37,881 nt of DNA from Anaerolineales bacterium UBA6055 (GTDB taxonomy: Bacteria > Chloroflexota > Anaerolineae > Aggregatilineales > Phototrophicaceae). This document shows, piece after piece, positions 1 to 7,022 of the stretch (positions within the stretch are counted from its first letter, which is position 1; each line of letters opens with the position of its first letter). A model generated the notes under the pieces. The model ran no database searches. It saw only the letters and a program-made list of their open reading frames with translations, and was not told the DNA's origin. The position numbers and the translations under genes are program-made. Where the stretch lies: positions 60,884-98,764 of the forward strand of contig DIYL01000043.1 in assembly GCA_002428985.1 (NCBI GenBank), given 5' to 3'.

Positions 1-2
1 TT

Positions 3-393
3 GATCGTGCTCTTGATCGTGCTGGTGCTCGTGATCTTGCTGGTGATCTTGCTGGTGCTCGTGATCTTGCTCGTGATCTTTCTCGTGCTGGTGCTCGTGA
101 TCTTGCTCGTGATCTTACTAGCGATCTTGCTCGTGCTCTTGATCTTGATGGTGATCTTTCTCGTGCTCGTGCTCTTGCTGGTGATCTTGCTCGTGATCTT
201 GCTCGTGCTAGCGATCTTGCTGGTGATCTTGCTCGTGATTTTGCTAGCGATCTTGCTCTTGATCTTGCTCGTGCTCGTGATCTTGCTGGTGATCTTGCTA
301 GCGATCTTGCTCGTGATCTTGTTGGTGATCTTTCTCGTGCTGGTGCTCGTGATCTTGCTCGTGATCTTACTAGCGATCTTGCTCGTGCTCGTG
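3..393 (+). repeat. Degenerate 6/12-bp tandem repeat tract inside the coding region
   Basis: About 390 bp are made almost only of the blocks GATCTTGCT, CGTGCT, CGTGAT, GGTGAT and AGCGAT. The dominant period is 6/12 bp, so codons stay in phase. Frame 3 reads Asp/Leu/Ala/Arg/Gly; frame 1 is also open (1-411) and reads an all-Leu/Val/Ile string, which I regard as a by-product of the repeat. The same-phase frame of the minus strand is broken by TAG/TAA wherever CTA or TTA occurs. Confidence 0.85.
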
Positions 394-869
394 ATCTTGC
401 TGATGATGTAGAGATAAGGAGAGTAATCGCCTATAGGCTATGTATTGCTATAACCGTCATTTCGAGCAGACACAAGCTAACTGATCACGAAATGATTTTC
501 GACCCTAGGCTTTCTCAAGTGTTATTACAGGCTATTTTAAGTCAGTATTTAGAAACAATAATTGCATTATGGGGTCAAAATCATAGAACTTATCGCTACT
601 ATCAAGCTAGCTTCTTTGAGCTATATATTTTATATCAGGTATCACAAGTTTCTCACCTGATAGATGATGTTAAAAATAAAGCTGGCTTGCTCAATCGATA
701 TCGCGAGGATTTGAAAAGCCTTGATCAGGTTAAAGAAGATCTAATTAACTCGTATAAAGCAAATCGTACTATTATCCTCCGTCAAACGGGTGACTTGAAA
801 CCGACTGAGGCAATTCGGATTGTTAAACGGCGAAAACAGCATGATAAAAATGAGGTGACATCTGATTAA
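3..869 (+). CDS. C-terminal part of a DLAR-repeat protein, probable NACHT/STAND ATPase tail (5' end outside window)
   Basis: The reading frame beginning at base 3 is open without a stop from the window edge to TAA at 867-869 (288 codons seen). The first ~130 residues are a tetrapeptide-like low-complexity tract built from Asp-Leu-Ala-Arg, Asp-Leu-Ala-Gly and Ala-Arg-Asp-Leu. It then runs in frame into an ordinary globular-looking sequence of ~155 residues rich in Tyr, Leu and Ile, ending in a basic stretch with AIRIVKRRK. I recall such DLAR/ALAR tracts followed by a short helical tail near the C-terminus of NACHT-domain proteins of Chloroflexota and cyanobacteria, where a similar xEGIRIVRER-like ending occurs; this is family memory, not a search. 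An ATG at 492 could begin a separate 125-aa protein, but the uninterrupted upstream frame argues against it. The NACHT domain itself is not in the window. It meets the next gene convergently with a 4-base overlap. Confidence 0.6.
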   Translation, partial: DRALDRAGARDLAGDLAGARDLARDLSRAGARDLARDLTSDLARALDLDGDLSRARALAGDLARDLARASDLAGDLARDFASDLALDLARARDLAGDLASDLARDLVGDLSRAGARDLARDLTSDLARARDLADDVEIRRVIAYRLCIAITVISSRHKLTDHEMIFDPRLSQVLLQAILSQYLETIIALWGQNHRTYRYYQASFFELYILYQVSQVSHLIDDVKNKAGLLNRYREDLKSLDQVKEDLINSYKANRTIILRQTGDLKPTEAIRIVKRRKQHDKNEVTSD

Positions 870-1102
870 ATGACCTTCACTTTATCAATATTAGCTGTTG
901 GCTCAATAATTTGTAAATTATCAGTGGTGTCTTTGTCTTGGTGAAGTTGGTGTGTTTGTTGGATATTTCTCACACGCTCCACATAGCGTAAGGTTTGGTG
1001 CACTGGGTTGGGTCGAGTTGCCCAGTGCTTATTGAGTGACATACGGATAAGCATCTCTAAGCGGATCTCTTCGTCGGTTTTGGCAAGGTATGGATTAAAC
1101 AT
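866..1102 (-). CDS. Hypothetical 78-aa protein, translationally coupled to the helicase
   Basis: I do not recognise this protein. It is small and charged, with an acidic/Leu-rich N-terminal half (residues 8-25, TDEEIRLEMLIRMSLNKH), a central Arg-rich segment and a Gln/His-rich stretch near residue 50. No membrane segment is visible. Its ATG (1102-1100) shares one base with the TAA stop of the upstream helicase gene (a TAATG junction), and an AGAGGT-like ribosome binding site lies inside the end of the helicase gene. This strongly suggests co-translation from one mRNA, so it may assist the helicase-nuclease. Its stop overlaps the end of the convergent left-edge gene by 4 bases. Confidence 0.7.
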   Translation of the reverse strand: MFNPYLAKTDEEIRLEMLIRMSLNKHWATRPNPVHQTLRYVERVRNIQQTHQLHQDKDTTDNLQIIEPTANIDKVKVI

Positions 1103-4074
1103 TACTGAACCTCTGCTCTACGTTCTTCGATGATCTGATCAATGAGTTCACGGATTTCAATTAAGTGGTCGATGCTGACTTCTTTGCGGCTAACGATTTG
1201 CTTAACTTGCTTGCGCGTCATTTCTGGAATACGTTTTTGCTTAGGCATTTGCACAACATTATCTGGTGCTTTATCTAACTTGGATTGTGCAGGTTTAGGT
1301 GACGGTACCAATACAATGTCTCTGCGTGGGTAGGCGTGGGTCTTTTGGTCGTCAAAGCGCACAGAAATGAGCTTGCCACCATCATCAGCAAAGACATCCC
1401 CCTGTTGGTTAATAGGTTTCACCAGAACACGAATGCCCTTCTCATATGGTGTGATTGCCAGTTCTTTTGGCTCAGCTATTTGGGTTGTTGGTGCTGGATC
1501 AGGTCCAATCGGTGCATCGTATTGGAAGCGGGATTGGAGTTGCTTGGCTTCGTAATTGTTGAATTTGCCCTTGCGATTGCCTTCCATGATATGAACAGAG
1601 AAAAGGCCTTTGATATGGTCATAGGCGTGGATGATACCATGCTTACGAATGGGTTTAATGGTGACATGTTCACCACGACTGAATTCATCGGGTTCAACGA
1701 CGGTGAATGGTAGTGGTGTGTCGTTGTTATCTTTAAAAGCAGTAACTTCTGCACCTGCCATCGACTGAATGACAGTTAGAGTTGCGCGGACATCTGCGAG
1801 CGCATTGTGAAAGTCGATACCATCGGTATCAACACCTTCTTGTTCGAGCGCTTCTTGAAGTTTCCACCATGCGCCTGCACCATACCGACCAATTTTGTTG
1901 GGGTTATAGGCGACGTAGCGCAACATGGCACAGTGCCAGTCTTTTTGGTGTACGAGATACGGTACGCCGTTGGTGGTGGCTGAGTTATTGACCATCTGGC
2001 GATCAAATTTCATGTTGTAGGCGATGATGGTTTTACCTTTAACAACATCAACTAGGGTTTGGAATACATCACGGAATGTAGGGGCATCGACTAGCATATC
2101 GTCAGTAATACCGTTTATCTCAGATGCTTTGGCGGACATTTTGTGTTTGACGGGTTTAATAAGTGTGTTGATGAGAGCGTTACCGTCATGGTCGATAACA
2201 GCAAGTGAAACAATTTCGCCCTGCAGATGAGTGGTTTCGGTATCGAGGATGACGAAGTTTTTATCTGCTAGTAGCTGCTTGGCCCACTTAGCTGCATTTT
2301 CACCTTGTGGTGTTAATTTTGGTTCTTCGATTATTTCTTCTTCATCTGTATCAGCAGGTTGTTCAATGGTTTGTTCAGTTGCTGGTGTGAAGGCTGGAAG
2401 TTCGTAACCTGCATGACCAGGTAAGTGACCGATCAACCAATCTGGACAAACATCTTTGAGTACCACCAAACGATTTTTGGTGCGGGTAACAGCCACAAAC
2501 CAGACATATGTTTCGTCGATTGGGTTGGCGGTAACACGTGGTTCATTGGCTACTTTGCTGATGCGAAAATCGTCATAAAGGATAACGGTATCAAACTCCA
2601 TGCCTTTGGACTTATGGGCAGTCATCAACTTGATGATATGTGATCCAGCGTCTTTAACTTCAGTAAATAGGTCGTTGATTCTGGATTTAAGATCATCGAG
2701 ATTGGTAGCGGGATGGTGATGCGATGAAGCAGTATGGCGTTCAACAATGACACGTAGGGCATCCAATGTATCGGCGAAGGCTTCGATTTCTTTCTCGTCC
2801 ATCATTTTCTTGGTCATGCGTTCGACGTGCATGAGTTTGTATTTCTGGATGGTGTCGATTAGATTATTAAAGGTATACCCAGTGGTATCTGCAACTTTAT
2901 CAAGTAGGCGGGTGAGTTGTTTACCAATGTCACGACCTAGGACAGTTGCGGGAATGTCTGCACCAATGAGATCGAGGCACATACGAACGAGTGGGGCAGT
3001 TGTGCGAGCAATGATTGCAATTTCACCATCATTCTCATTACGGGTTTTAATGACCTCGGTGAGAGTGTCAGGATGTTTGTATTCAATTACACCCTCTTTA
3101 TCGAAAAACGGCTGTAACGACGGTTTAACCATATTGGCTAATCGCACTACACGACGTGGGCAACGGAAGGTGGCTGATAACGGAAAAACAGTTGCATTAA
3201 AATATTTGATGACGCGCTGAAATGACCCCGGCATAGCACCCTTAAAATTCATGATGGACTGACTCGGGTCTCCGACTATGACAACATAGCCACCATTGCG
3301 AACACATTTACTAAGTAGACGCAGTTCCATCTCGCTAATGTCTTGGGCTTCATCGATGAAGAGATATTGGGTCTGCCATGGGCGTAAGTTCCATTTGACG
3401 GTGTAATAAACTTGATCAGTAAACGTCATCCAAAGTTCAGTTTCAATAACTTTTTCACCAAGGCTCATAAAAGCTTGCAAATTATCTAAACCAAAGTTTT
3501 TGATTTCATCATTGATGGCTTCCGCTTTAATATCATCTTCAATATCAACACTCGGTTCAAAGTCATACTGGTCGATAAGGCGAACCAGTGCTTTGATGTC
3601 GGTGTTATTCGTCATGGTGACTTGTGTTTTGACAACGAGTTCATCCATGAATTTGATGGCATCGTATTTGCAGTTGTCGGGGATGAGCAGGGCAGAGATA
3701 CCATAGTCGTTGAAGTAGTCGCCCTCAAAGGCTTTAGCAGCTAGTTTTTTGTACTTTGCACCATCTGCGCCCATCTCGTCGAATGTCGGCTGGCGACCGA
3801 TACGGTTCTTCAATTCTTTGCGCATCGTTGACCATGCGATACTGTTAAAGGTCTTAGCATCAAAATTACTGTCTTTAAGCTTCTCATTTAGGTCTTTACG
3901 AATGTCTGCACCAAAGCAGGTCATTTGCCCTTTATCCGTGACATATTGTGAAAGCAGGACGAGGGTGGATGATTTGCCACAACCGGGACCGGCTTCGATA
4001 CCGATCGATTTAAGGTCTTTGGCTTTGATGGCTTCAATCAGCCGTTGTTGTTCAGGTGTTGGGTTGAAGGTCAT
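1102..4074 (-). CDS. SF1 (UvrD/Rep-like) DNA helicase fused to a DEDDh 3'-5' exonuclease
   Basis: In the 990-aa protein the motifs of a superfamily 1 helicase are all visible: Walker A GPGCGKSS (residue ~30), DEAQD Walker B (~242), GDPSQSI (~269), the FRCPRR arginine motif (~303), TAHKSKGMEFD (~485) and VAVTRTKNRL (~527). A second domain follows at ~605-775 with the DEDDh exonuclease signatures DTET (ExoI), NMKFD (ExoII) and HNALADVR (ExoIII, with the His). The last ~200 residues contain two small beta-rich segments and a basic helical end. Known members of these families unwind DNA and trim 3' ends; the fusion suggests a processive repair, recombination or phage-replication enzyme. I choose ATG 4074 over an upstream TTG at 4086 because GAGGG lies 6 bases before it. 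The 78-aa gene is coupled downstream. It could belong to the host or to a phage replication module. Confidence 0.88.
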   Translation of the reverse strand: MTFNPTPEQQRLIEAIKAKDLKSIGIEAGPGCGKSSTLVLLSQYVTDKGQMTCFGADIRKDLNEKLKDSNFDAKTFNSIAWSTMRKELKNRIGRQPTFDEMGADGAKYKKLAAKAFEGDYFNDYGISALLIPDNCKYDAIKFMDELVVKTQVTMTNNTDIKALVRLIDQYDFEPSVDIEDDIKAEAINDEIKNFGLDNLQAFMSLGEKVIETELWMTFTDQVYYTVKWNLRPWQTQYLFIDEAQDISEMELRLLSKCVRNGGYVVIVGDPSQSIMNFKGAMPGSFQRVIKYFNATVFPLSATFRCPRRVVRLANMVKPSLQPFFDKEGVIEYKHPDTLTEVIKTRNENDGEIAIIARTTAPLVRMCLDLIGADIPATVLGRDIGKQLTRLLDKVADTTGYTFNNLIDTIQKYKLMHVERMTKKMMDEKEIEAFADTLDALRVIVERHTASSHHHPATNLDDLKSRINDLFTEVKDAGSHIIKLMTAHKSKGMEFDTVILYDDFRISKVANEPRVTANPIDETYVWFVAVTRTKNRLVVLKDVCPDWLIGHLPGHAGYELPAFTPATEQTIEQPADTDEEEIIEEPKLTPQGENAAKWAKQLLADKNFVILDTETTHLQGEIVSLAVIDHDGNALINTLIKPVKHKMSAKASEINGITDDMLVDAPTFRDVFQTLVDVVKGKTIIAYNMKFDRQMVNNSATTNGVPYLVHQKDWHCAMLRYVAYNPNKIGRYGAGAWWKLQEALEQEGVDTDGIDFHNALADVRATLTVIQSMAGAEVTAFKDNNDTPLPFTVVEPDEFSRGEHVTIKPIRKHGIIHAYDHIKGLFSVHIMEGNRKGKFNNYEAKQLQSRFQYDAPIGPDPAPTTQIAEPKELAITPYEKGIRVLVKPINQQGDVFADDGGKLISVRFDDQKTHAYPRRDIVLVPSPKPAQSKLDKAPDNVVQMPKQKRIPEMTRKQVKQIVSRKEVSIDHLIEIRELIDQIIEERRAEVQ

Positions 4075-4164
4075 GATATCCCTCAAAATATTGGACTATT
4101 TGTTTGTTGTACATGTGTATTGCTCCGACAAAATTGTGTGTGTGAGTGACTGAATATGACAAAT

Positions 4165-4181
4165 AAAGTATGATATACTTT
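4165..4181. promoter_or_regulatory. Palindromic operator candidate just downstream of the helicase promoter
   Basis: AAAGTAT-GAT-ATACTTT is a perfect 7-bp inverted repeat around a 3-bp centre. It lies at about +2 to +18 of the predicted helicase transcript, a position where a bound repressor would block initiation or escape. The architecture (perfect arms, 3-bp centre) matches the palindrome at 12765-12787, although the arm sequences differ. The cognate regulator is unknown. Confidence 0.45.
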
Positions 4182-4189
4182 ATATAATC

Positions 4190-4218
4190 AGTATACTTGA
4201 TTACGATATGAAAATCAA
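4190..4218 (-). promoter_or_regulatory. Predicted sigma-70-type promoter of the helicase-exonuclease operon
   Basis: On the minus strand TTGATT (4218-4213) and TATACT (4195-4190) are separated by exactly 17 bp. Transcription would start near 4183, leaving a leader of ~110 bases before the ATG at 4074. This is the best -35/-10 pair in the gap between 4075 and 4265. Confidence 0.55.
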
Positions 4219-4265
4219 GCAGTGTGGCATACAAAACCCATTGACTATAAGAGGTATATAGAGGG

Positions 4266-4406
4266 TTGAAGCAATCTGACTTAGAGCGCATATTTGATAC
4301 ACGCTGGATACAGCTTAAAGTAAATCAAGCATTACCCGATCCGGTTAGTGAATACAAATTTCACCCGACACGAAAATGGCGATTTGATCGGGCATTGTTT
4401 CGGTAG
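4266..4406 (+). pseudogene. 46-aa remnant of a phage-type endonuclease
   Basis: The frame begins with TTG at 4266 and ends with TAG at 4404-4406. Its second half reads SEYKFHPTRKWRFDRALF. The string Y-x-F-H-P-x-R-x-W-R-F-D is characteristic of the N-terminal region of small phage and prophage nucleases of the PD-(D/E)xK type, in which the first acidic catalytic residue sits at the end of this motif and is followed by FAWP and an ExxG-like strand. Here the protein stops after only five more residues, so the catalytic core is missing. No ATG is available and the Shine-Dalgarno spacing is poor (GAGGG abuts the TTG). I infer a truncated relic; an intact micro-protein is possible but less likely. 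Confidence 0.5.
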
Positions 4407-4412
4407 GGAGAA

Positions 4413-4429
4413 GCCCCCAAAACGGGGGC
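4413..4429. terminator. GC hairpin between converging genes
   Basis: GCCCCC-AAAAC-GGGGGC forms a 6-bp all-GC stem with a 5-base loop between the nuclease remnant and the end of the minus-strand membrane protein gene. There is no clear T-run on either side, so a bidirectional but imperfect terminator is the most that can be claimed. Confidence 0.45.
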
Positions 4430-4435
4430 ACGGAA

Positions 4436-5278
4436 CTAGTAGGATTCAAAGTGATCCCATAACTTGAGGATTTGTGCAACAATAGCGCCACATGTCGCAA
4501 ATGCAAGGATAAGGGGCTCAAACGATTGGTCTTGGATTAACCAAGCGATAGACAGCATAAATATTATGAGGGATGTCAAATACTGAAAGTAGATACCGAA
4601 TTCAGTTCTACGGCATGAAGGGGAACTAAGTGAGAGTTGATAAGGCGGCGTTACCGCATGCGACGGCGGCTCGGGGTCAGAGTCATCATCATCACCACTG
4701 CCACCACCGCCACTCTGGCCACCACCTGAACGCTTTGAGCCAGAGGCGCGTGTGTTTGTTGCTACGCGGTTTTCTGTTGAGCGACGTTGGTGATGATGAT
4801 GTTGGGGTGGGTGATGATTGTTAAGTGGCTTGCTTGGATAAGAAAGTAACAAACGCTTTGGGCGATATCTACCCAAGTCTTCCCAAACTTCGCAATATCC
4901 CGAGACTTCTTCTGTGTTGGGGAAGTGATACGAATATACTTTAATAATGCCTAGTATGCCTGGTGTACTTGTATGTTGGCTACACCAGTTTTCTAATTGA
5001 TCCAATTCTGAGACCCTAGTAATAGTTGCAGCTTTGGTGTCAAATTCAGACAGAGCCTTATCTATATTTGAACGGTATTTATTCAAATCTTGACGAAAGT
5101 TCCTACGAATACGCCTAATCTCGCATTGAATAACCTGAGACTCTGGCACTAACTGACTTGGTTTTGGCTGAAACGCTTTAAAATTGTCAGCTATGAATTT
5201 AACCTGCTTTGCTGATGAAACATCTGTTAATGAAATGCTTGATGATTTACTTGAGCTATAATGGTTATTAAAAACCAT
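4436..5278 (-). CDS. Hypothetical membrane protein with a His-rich and Gly/Asp-rich linker
   Basis: I do not recognise this 280-aa protein. Residues 1-150 look globular and charged, with a basic segment at ~53-65. Residues ~153-164 are His/Pro/Gln rich (PPQHHHHQRR). Residues ~180-200 are Ser/Gly-rich followed by an Asp run. Two hydrophobic segments at ~229-247 and ~253-271 form a C-terminal hairpin, so the N-terminal body probably faces the cytoplasm on a tail anchor. The His cluster and Asp run could bind metal but may just be a flexible linker. AAGGAT lies ~8 bases before the ATG at 5278. It is transcribed alone, divergently from the pentapeptide-repeat gene. Confidence 0.65.
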   Translation of the reverse strand: MVFNNHYSSSKSSSISLTDVSSAKQVKFIADNFKAFQPKPSQLVPESQVIQCEIRRIRRNFRQDLNKYRSNIDKALSEFDTKAATITRVSELDQLENWCSQHTSTPGILGIIKVYSYHFPNTEEVSGYCEVWEDLGRYRPKRLLLSYPSKPLNNHHPPQHHHHQRRSTENRVATNTRASGSKRSGGGQSGGGGSGDDDDSDPEPPSHAVTPPYQLSLSSPSCRRTEFGIYFQYLTSLIIFMLSIAWLIQDQSFEPLILAFATCGAIVAQILKLWDHFESY

Positions 5279-5378
5279 ACAACTATCCTTAACCTAATCT
5301 TCCGATACTAATATCATACGACATCTGAGGAAGCGCGCGCAAGCAAATGGAGTCGTGTGATTGCCGATACGAGCAAAT

Positions 5379-5397
5379 ACCCCCAGCGAATGGGGGT
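5379..5397 (+). promoter_or_regulatory. Leader hairpin upstream of the pentapeptide-repeat gene
   Basis: ACCCCC-AGCGAAT-GGGGGT is a 6-bp GC-rich stem in the 5' leader, ~50 bases before the ATG at 5450. There is no T-run after it. It may stabilise or regulate the leader; function is not visible from sequence. Confidence 0.35.
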
Positions 5398-5449
5398 GCG
5401 ATATTTGTATGAGATGTTATCCTTTGGTTATTTGAGATTGGAGGATGGT

Positions 5450-6229
5450 ATGTTATCAAGACTAGAAAATATTACAAATGCACAAGTTGGTTTATTACTT
5501 GGGATTTTGGCAGTTGTTGGATTAGGTATTTCAGCATCGGCGCATATTTTGGATGCAGGTATGAGCAGTGCTCTTGAGATAGACGACTGGTGGGCGTGGA
5601 TGGATGGCGCATTTCAGAACTTCAGCACAGAAGTCATTGGCGCAATATTGACTTTTGGTTTGATTGAGGTGTTGGTTGGAGCACGTGATAGACGTGCAGC
5701 GGATGCAGTGCAAGTGCAAAAAGACGAGCAAGAACGGGAAGAGCGACGCAAGAGCAACCAATTGCAAGCAGTTTCCGAGTTGAAACGGGCACAGACACCA
5801 GAGGAACGCCAACCGATTTTGGATCGCATGAAAGCTGATGGCTTGTTGCAGGGGGCGAACTTAAGGAGAGTGAATCTGCTGGAGGCGAACTTATTAGGTA
5901 CTAAGCTGCAAGGGGCGAACTTACATGAGGCGGATCTTGAATTGGCTCAATTAAGAGTCGCAAATCTGCAAGGGGCGGGCTTAAAGAAAACGAATCTGCG
6001 GGGGGCGAACTTATGGGCAGCGAAGCTGCAGGGAGCGACCTTATGGGATGCGAATCTGCGGGGGGCGAAATTAAAGGGAGCGGATCTCGACTCTAGTACA
6101 ATGTTACCTAATTTTACGATGTGGACACCCGAGACGGATATGTCCCGCTACACCGACCCTGAGCATCCTGACTTCTGGCAGCCAGATTGGGTGAAAGAGC
6201 AAAAGGATAGTGATGGAGAGGATTCATAA
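5450..6229 (+). CDS. Membrane-anchored pentapeptide-repeat protein
   Basis: This 259-aa protein has two hydrophobic helices (~12-32 and ~58-77), a charged Gln/Glu/Arg-rich probable coiled-coil linker (~79-130), and then about 16 consecutive pentapeptides of the A-(N/D)-L-x-x type (~134-215; for example GANLR, EADLE, GANLW). The last ~40 residues (TETDMSRYTDPEHPDFWxP-like) resemble an ending I associate with Chloroflexota pentapeptide proteins. Pentapeptide repeats fold into a right-handed quadrilateral beta-helix used for protein or DNA-mimic interactions; the partner is unknown. I start at ATG 5450 because TTGGAGG stands 5 bases upstream; an upstream TTG at 5357 has no comparable site. It is followed by two tandem terminators. 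Confidence 0.82.
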   Translation: MLSRLENITNAQVGLLLGILAVVGLGISASAHILDAGMSSALEIDDWWAWMDGAFQNFSTEVIGAILTFGLIEVLVGARDRRAADAVQVQKDEQEREERRKSNQLQAVSELKRAQTPEERQPILDRMKADGLLQGANLRRVNLLEANLLGTKLQGANLHEADLELAQLRVANLQGAGLKKTNLRGANLWAAKLQGATLWDANLRGAKLKGADLDSSTMLPNFTMWTPETDMSRYTDPEHPDFWQPDWVKEQKDSDGEDS

Positions 6230-6362
6230 TTATCTATCTACAAAGTTTTAACAACCAGTAGTTGTCCATGGGCAACATGTTGGCTATAGATTTGAGCTAG
6301 TTCGATACGTATACATCACAGCTAAGTGTACAAAATGCGGCTTGTGCGACTGACCCAGACAG

Positions 6363-6389
6363 AAATACCCCGTGAAAGCGGGGCATTTT
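6363..6389 (+). terminator. First of two tandem intrinsic terminators
   Basis: CCCCG-TGAAAG-CGGGG (6368-6383), extended by AAAT/ATTT, is followed by a short T-run (6386-6389). It ends the pentapeptide-repeat transcript. The preceding CCAGACA is shared with the next terminator, so the two are probably duplicates. Confidence 0.7.
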
Positions 6390-6427
6390 ACATAATTGGG
6401 CTTATGGCATCAATCCAGACAAAAGTA

Positions 6428-6451
6428 CCTCACTTCGGTGGGGCATTTTTT
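6428..6451 (+). terminator. Second tandem terminator, with UUCG tetraloop
   Basis: CCTCAC-TTCG-GTGGGG forms a 6-bp stem capped by a stable UUCG tetraloop and followed by six T residues (6446-6451). The left arm contains the stop codon of the convergent minus-strand gene, so the hairpin doubles as the last codons (Ala-Pro-Pro-Lys) of that protein. Confidence 0.75.
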
Positions 6452-6693
6452 GCTTTGCTTATGTAGTGTTTGTAATTTCTCTCAAATAAATACGCTGCTA
6501 ACCAAGCGAAAAGCATAAGTCCAGCTGATGCCATTGCGATCTTTATATAAGTTTGACGTGGATCAGTTCCCATTGCAAGCTCAAAAGCACTTGGCTCTAT
6601 TTGAGTAGATTCATAAAGGATCACTAGTGTGAGAACTGCCGATATGTTTCTACATACTTTTAAAATGAAGATACCAGCAGGATTGAGAATCAT
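6430..6693 (-). CDS. Small two-helix membrane protein
   Basis: This 87-aa protein has one hydrophobic stretch near residues 5-27 and a stronger one at ~54-70 (AGLMLFAWLAAYLF), separated by a short polar loop with IEPSAFELAMGTDP. It ends with a basic tail. I do not recognise a family. An AGAGGTGA ribosome binding site lies 8 bases before the ATG at 6693 and a TGaTATACT extended -10 element (6731-6723) lies upstream. A diverged, truncated second copy of gene and upstream region follows at 6822-7065. Confidence 0.6.
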   Translation of the reverse strand: MILNPAGIFILKVCRNISAVLTLVILYESTQIEPSAFELAMGTDPRQTYIKIAMASAGLMLFAWLAAYLFERNYKHYISKAKNAPPK

Positions 6694-6722
6694 CTAAAAT
6701 CACCTCTAATCTTAATAACCAA

Positions 6723-6731
6723 AGTATATCA
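6723..6731 (-). promoter_or_regulatory. Extended -10 promoter of the small membrane protein gene
   Basis: On the minus strand the sequence reads TGaTATACT, matching an extended -10. A start near 6716 would give a ~23-base leader with the ribosome binding site. In the second copy the TG has changed, which would weaken the promoter. Confidence 0.5.
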
Positions 6732-6779
6732 AATATTATACAGTAATAGGCAAAAGAGATATAAGACATATCGAGTTTT

Positions 6780-6809
6780 TCGTCGATTTACGACGACCGC
6801 TCGCGGTCG
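6780..6809. repeat. Overlapping short inverted repeats
   Basis: TCGTCG-ATTTA-CGACGA (6780-6796) overlaps CGACCGC-TC-GCGGTCG (6794-6809). The second is nearly a perfect palindrome and is much richer in GC than its surroundings. It lies between the two copies of the duplicated membrane protein gene. It may be a REP-like element or a recombination scar; no T-run supports termination. Confidence 0.5.
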
Positions 6810-6821
6810 CCATAGGCGAAT

Positions 6822-7022
6822 TTAACGCCAAATACCTAGGCTTCTACAATGGTTATCTGCTCTTAGACCTGGCATGATTGCTATCTTTATATAAGTTTGA
6901 GGTGGATCAGTTCCCAATGCAAACTTAAAAGCACTTGGCTCTATTTGTATCGCCTTATAAAAAACTACCAATATGTTTTTACATACTCTTAAAATGGCGA
7001 TACTAATATGGACGAAGGTCAT
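6822..7022 (-). pseudogene. Truncated duplicate of the small membrane protein gene
   Basis: This 66-aa frame aligns with residues ~1-55 of the 87-aa protein encoded just downstream (shared ILKVC/ILRVC, QIEPSAF, LGTDP, QTYIKIA), then diverges into an unrelated polar tail, so the second membrane helix is lost. The Shine-Dalgarno site has decayed from AGAGGTGA to AGAGATAA and the -10 has lost its TG. These changes point to a non-functional copy. Confidence 0.6.

Noticed and set aside
1..411. A 136-aa Leu/Val/Ile-only membrane protein in frame 1
   Set aside because: It is the off-frame reading of a 6/12-bp repeat. It has no ribosome binding site in view, unnatural composition, and stops where the repeat stops, while frame 3 continues into normal protein.
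1..411. A minus-strand Asp/His/Glu/Gln-rich repeat protein
   Set aside because: The same-phase minus frame reads such repeats, but CTA and TTA codons give TAG and TAA stops several times.
4052..4291. Minus-strand 79-aa frame upstream of the helicase
   Set aside because: It covers the helicase promoter and start region and has no ribosome binding site or recognisable features.
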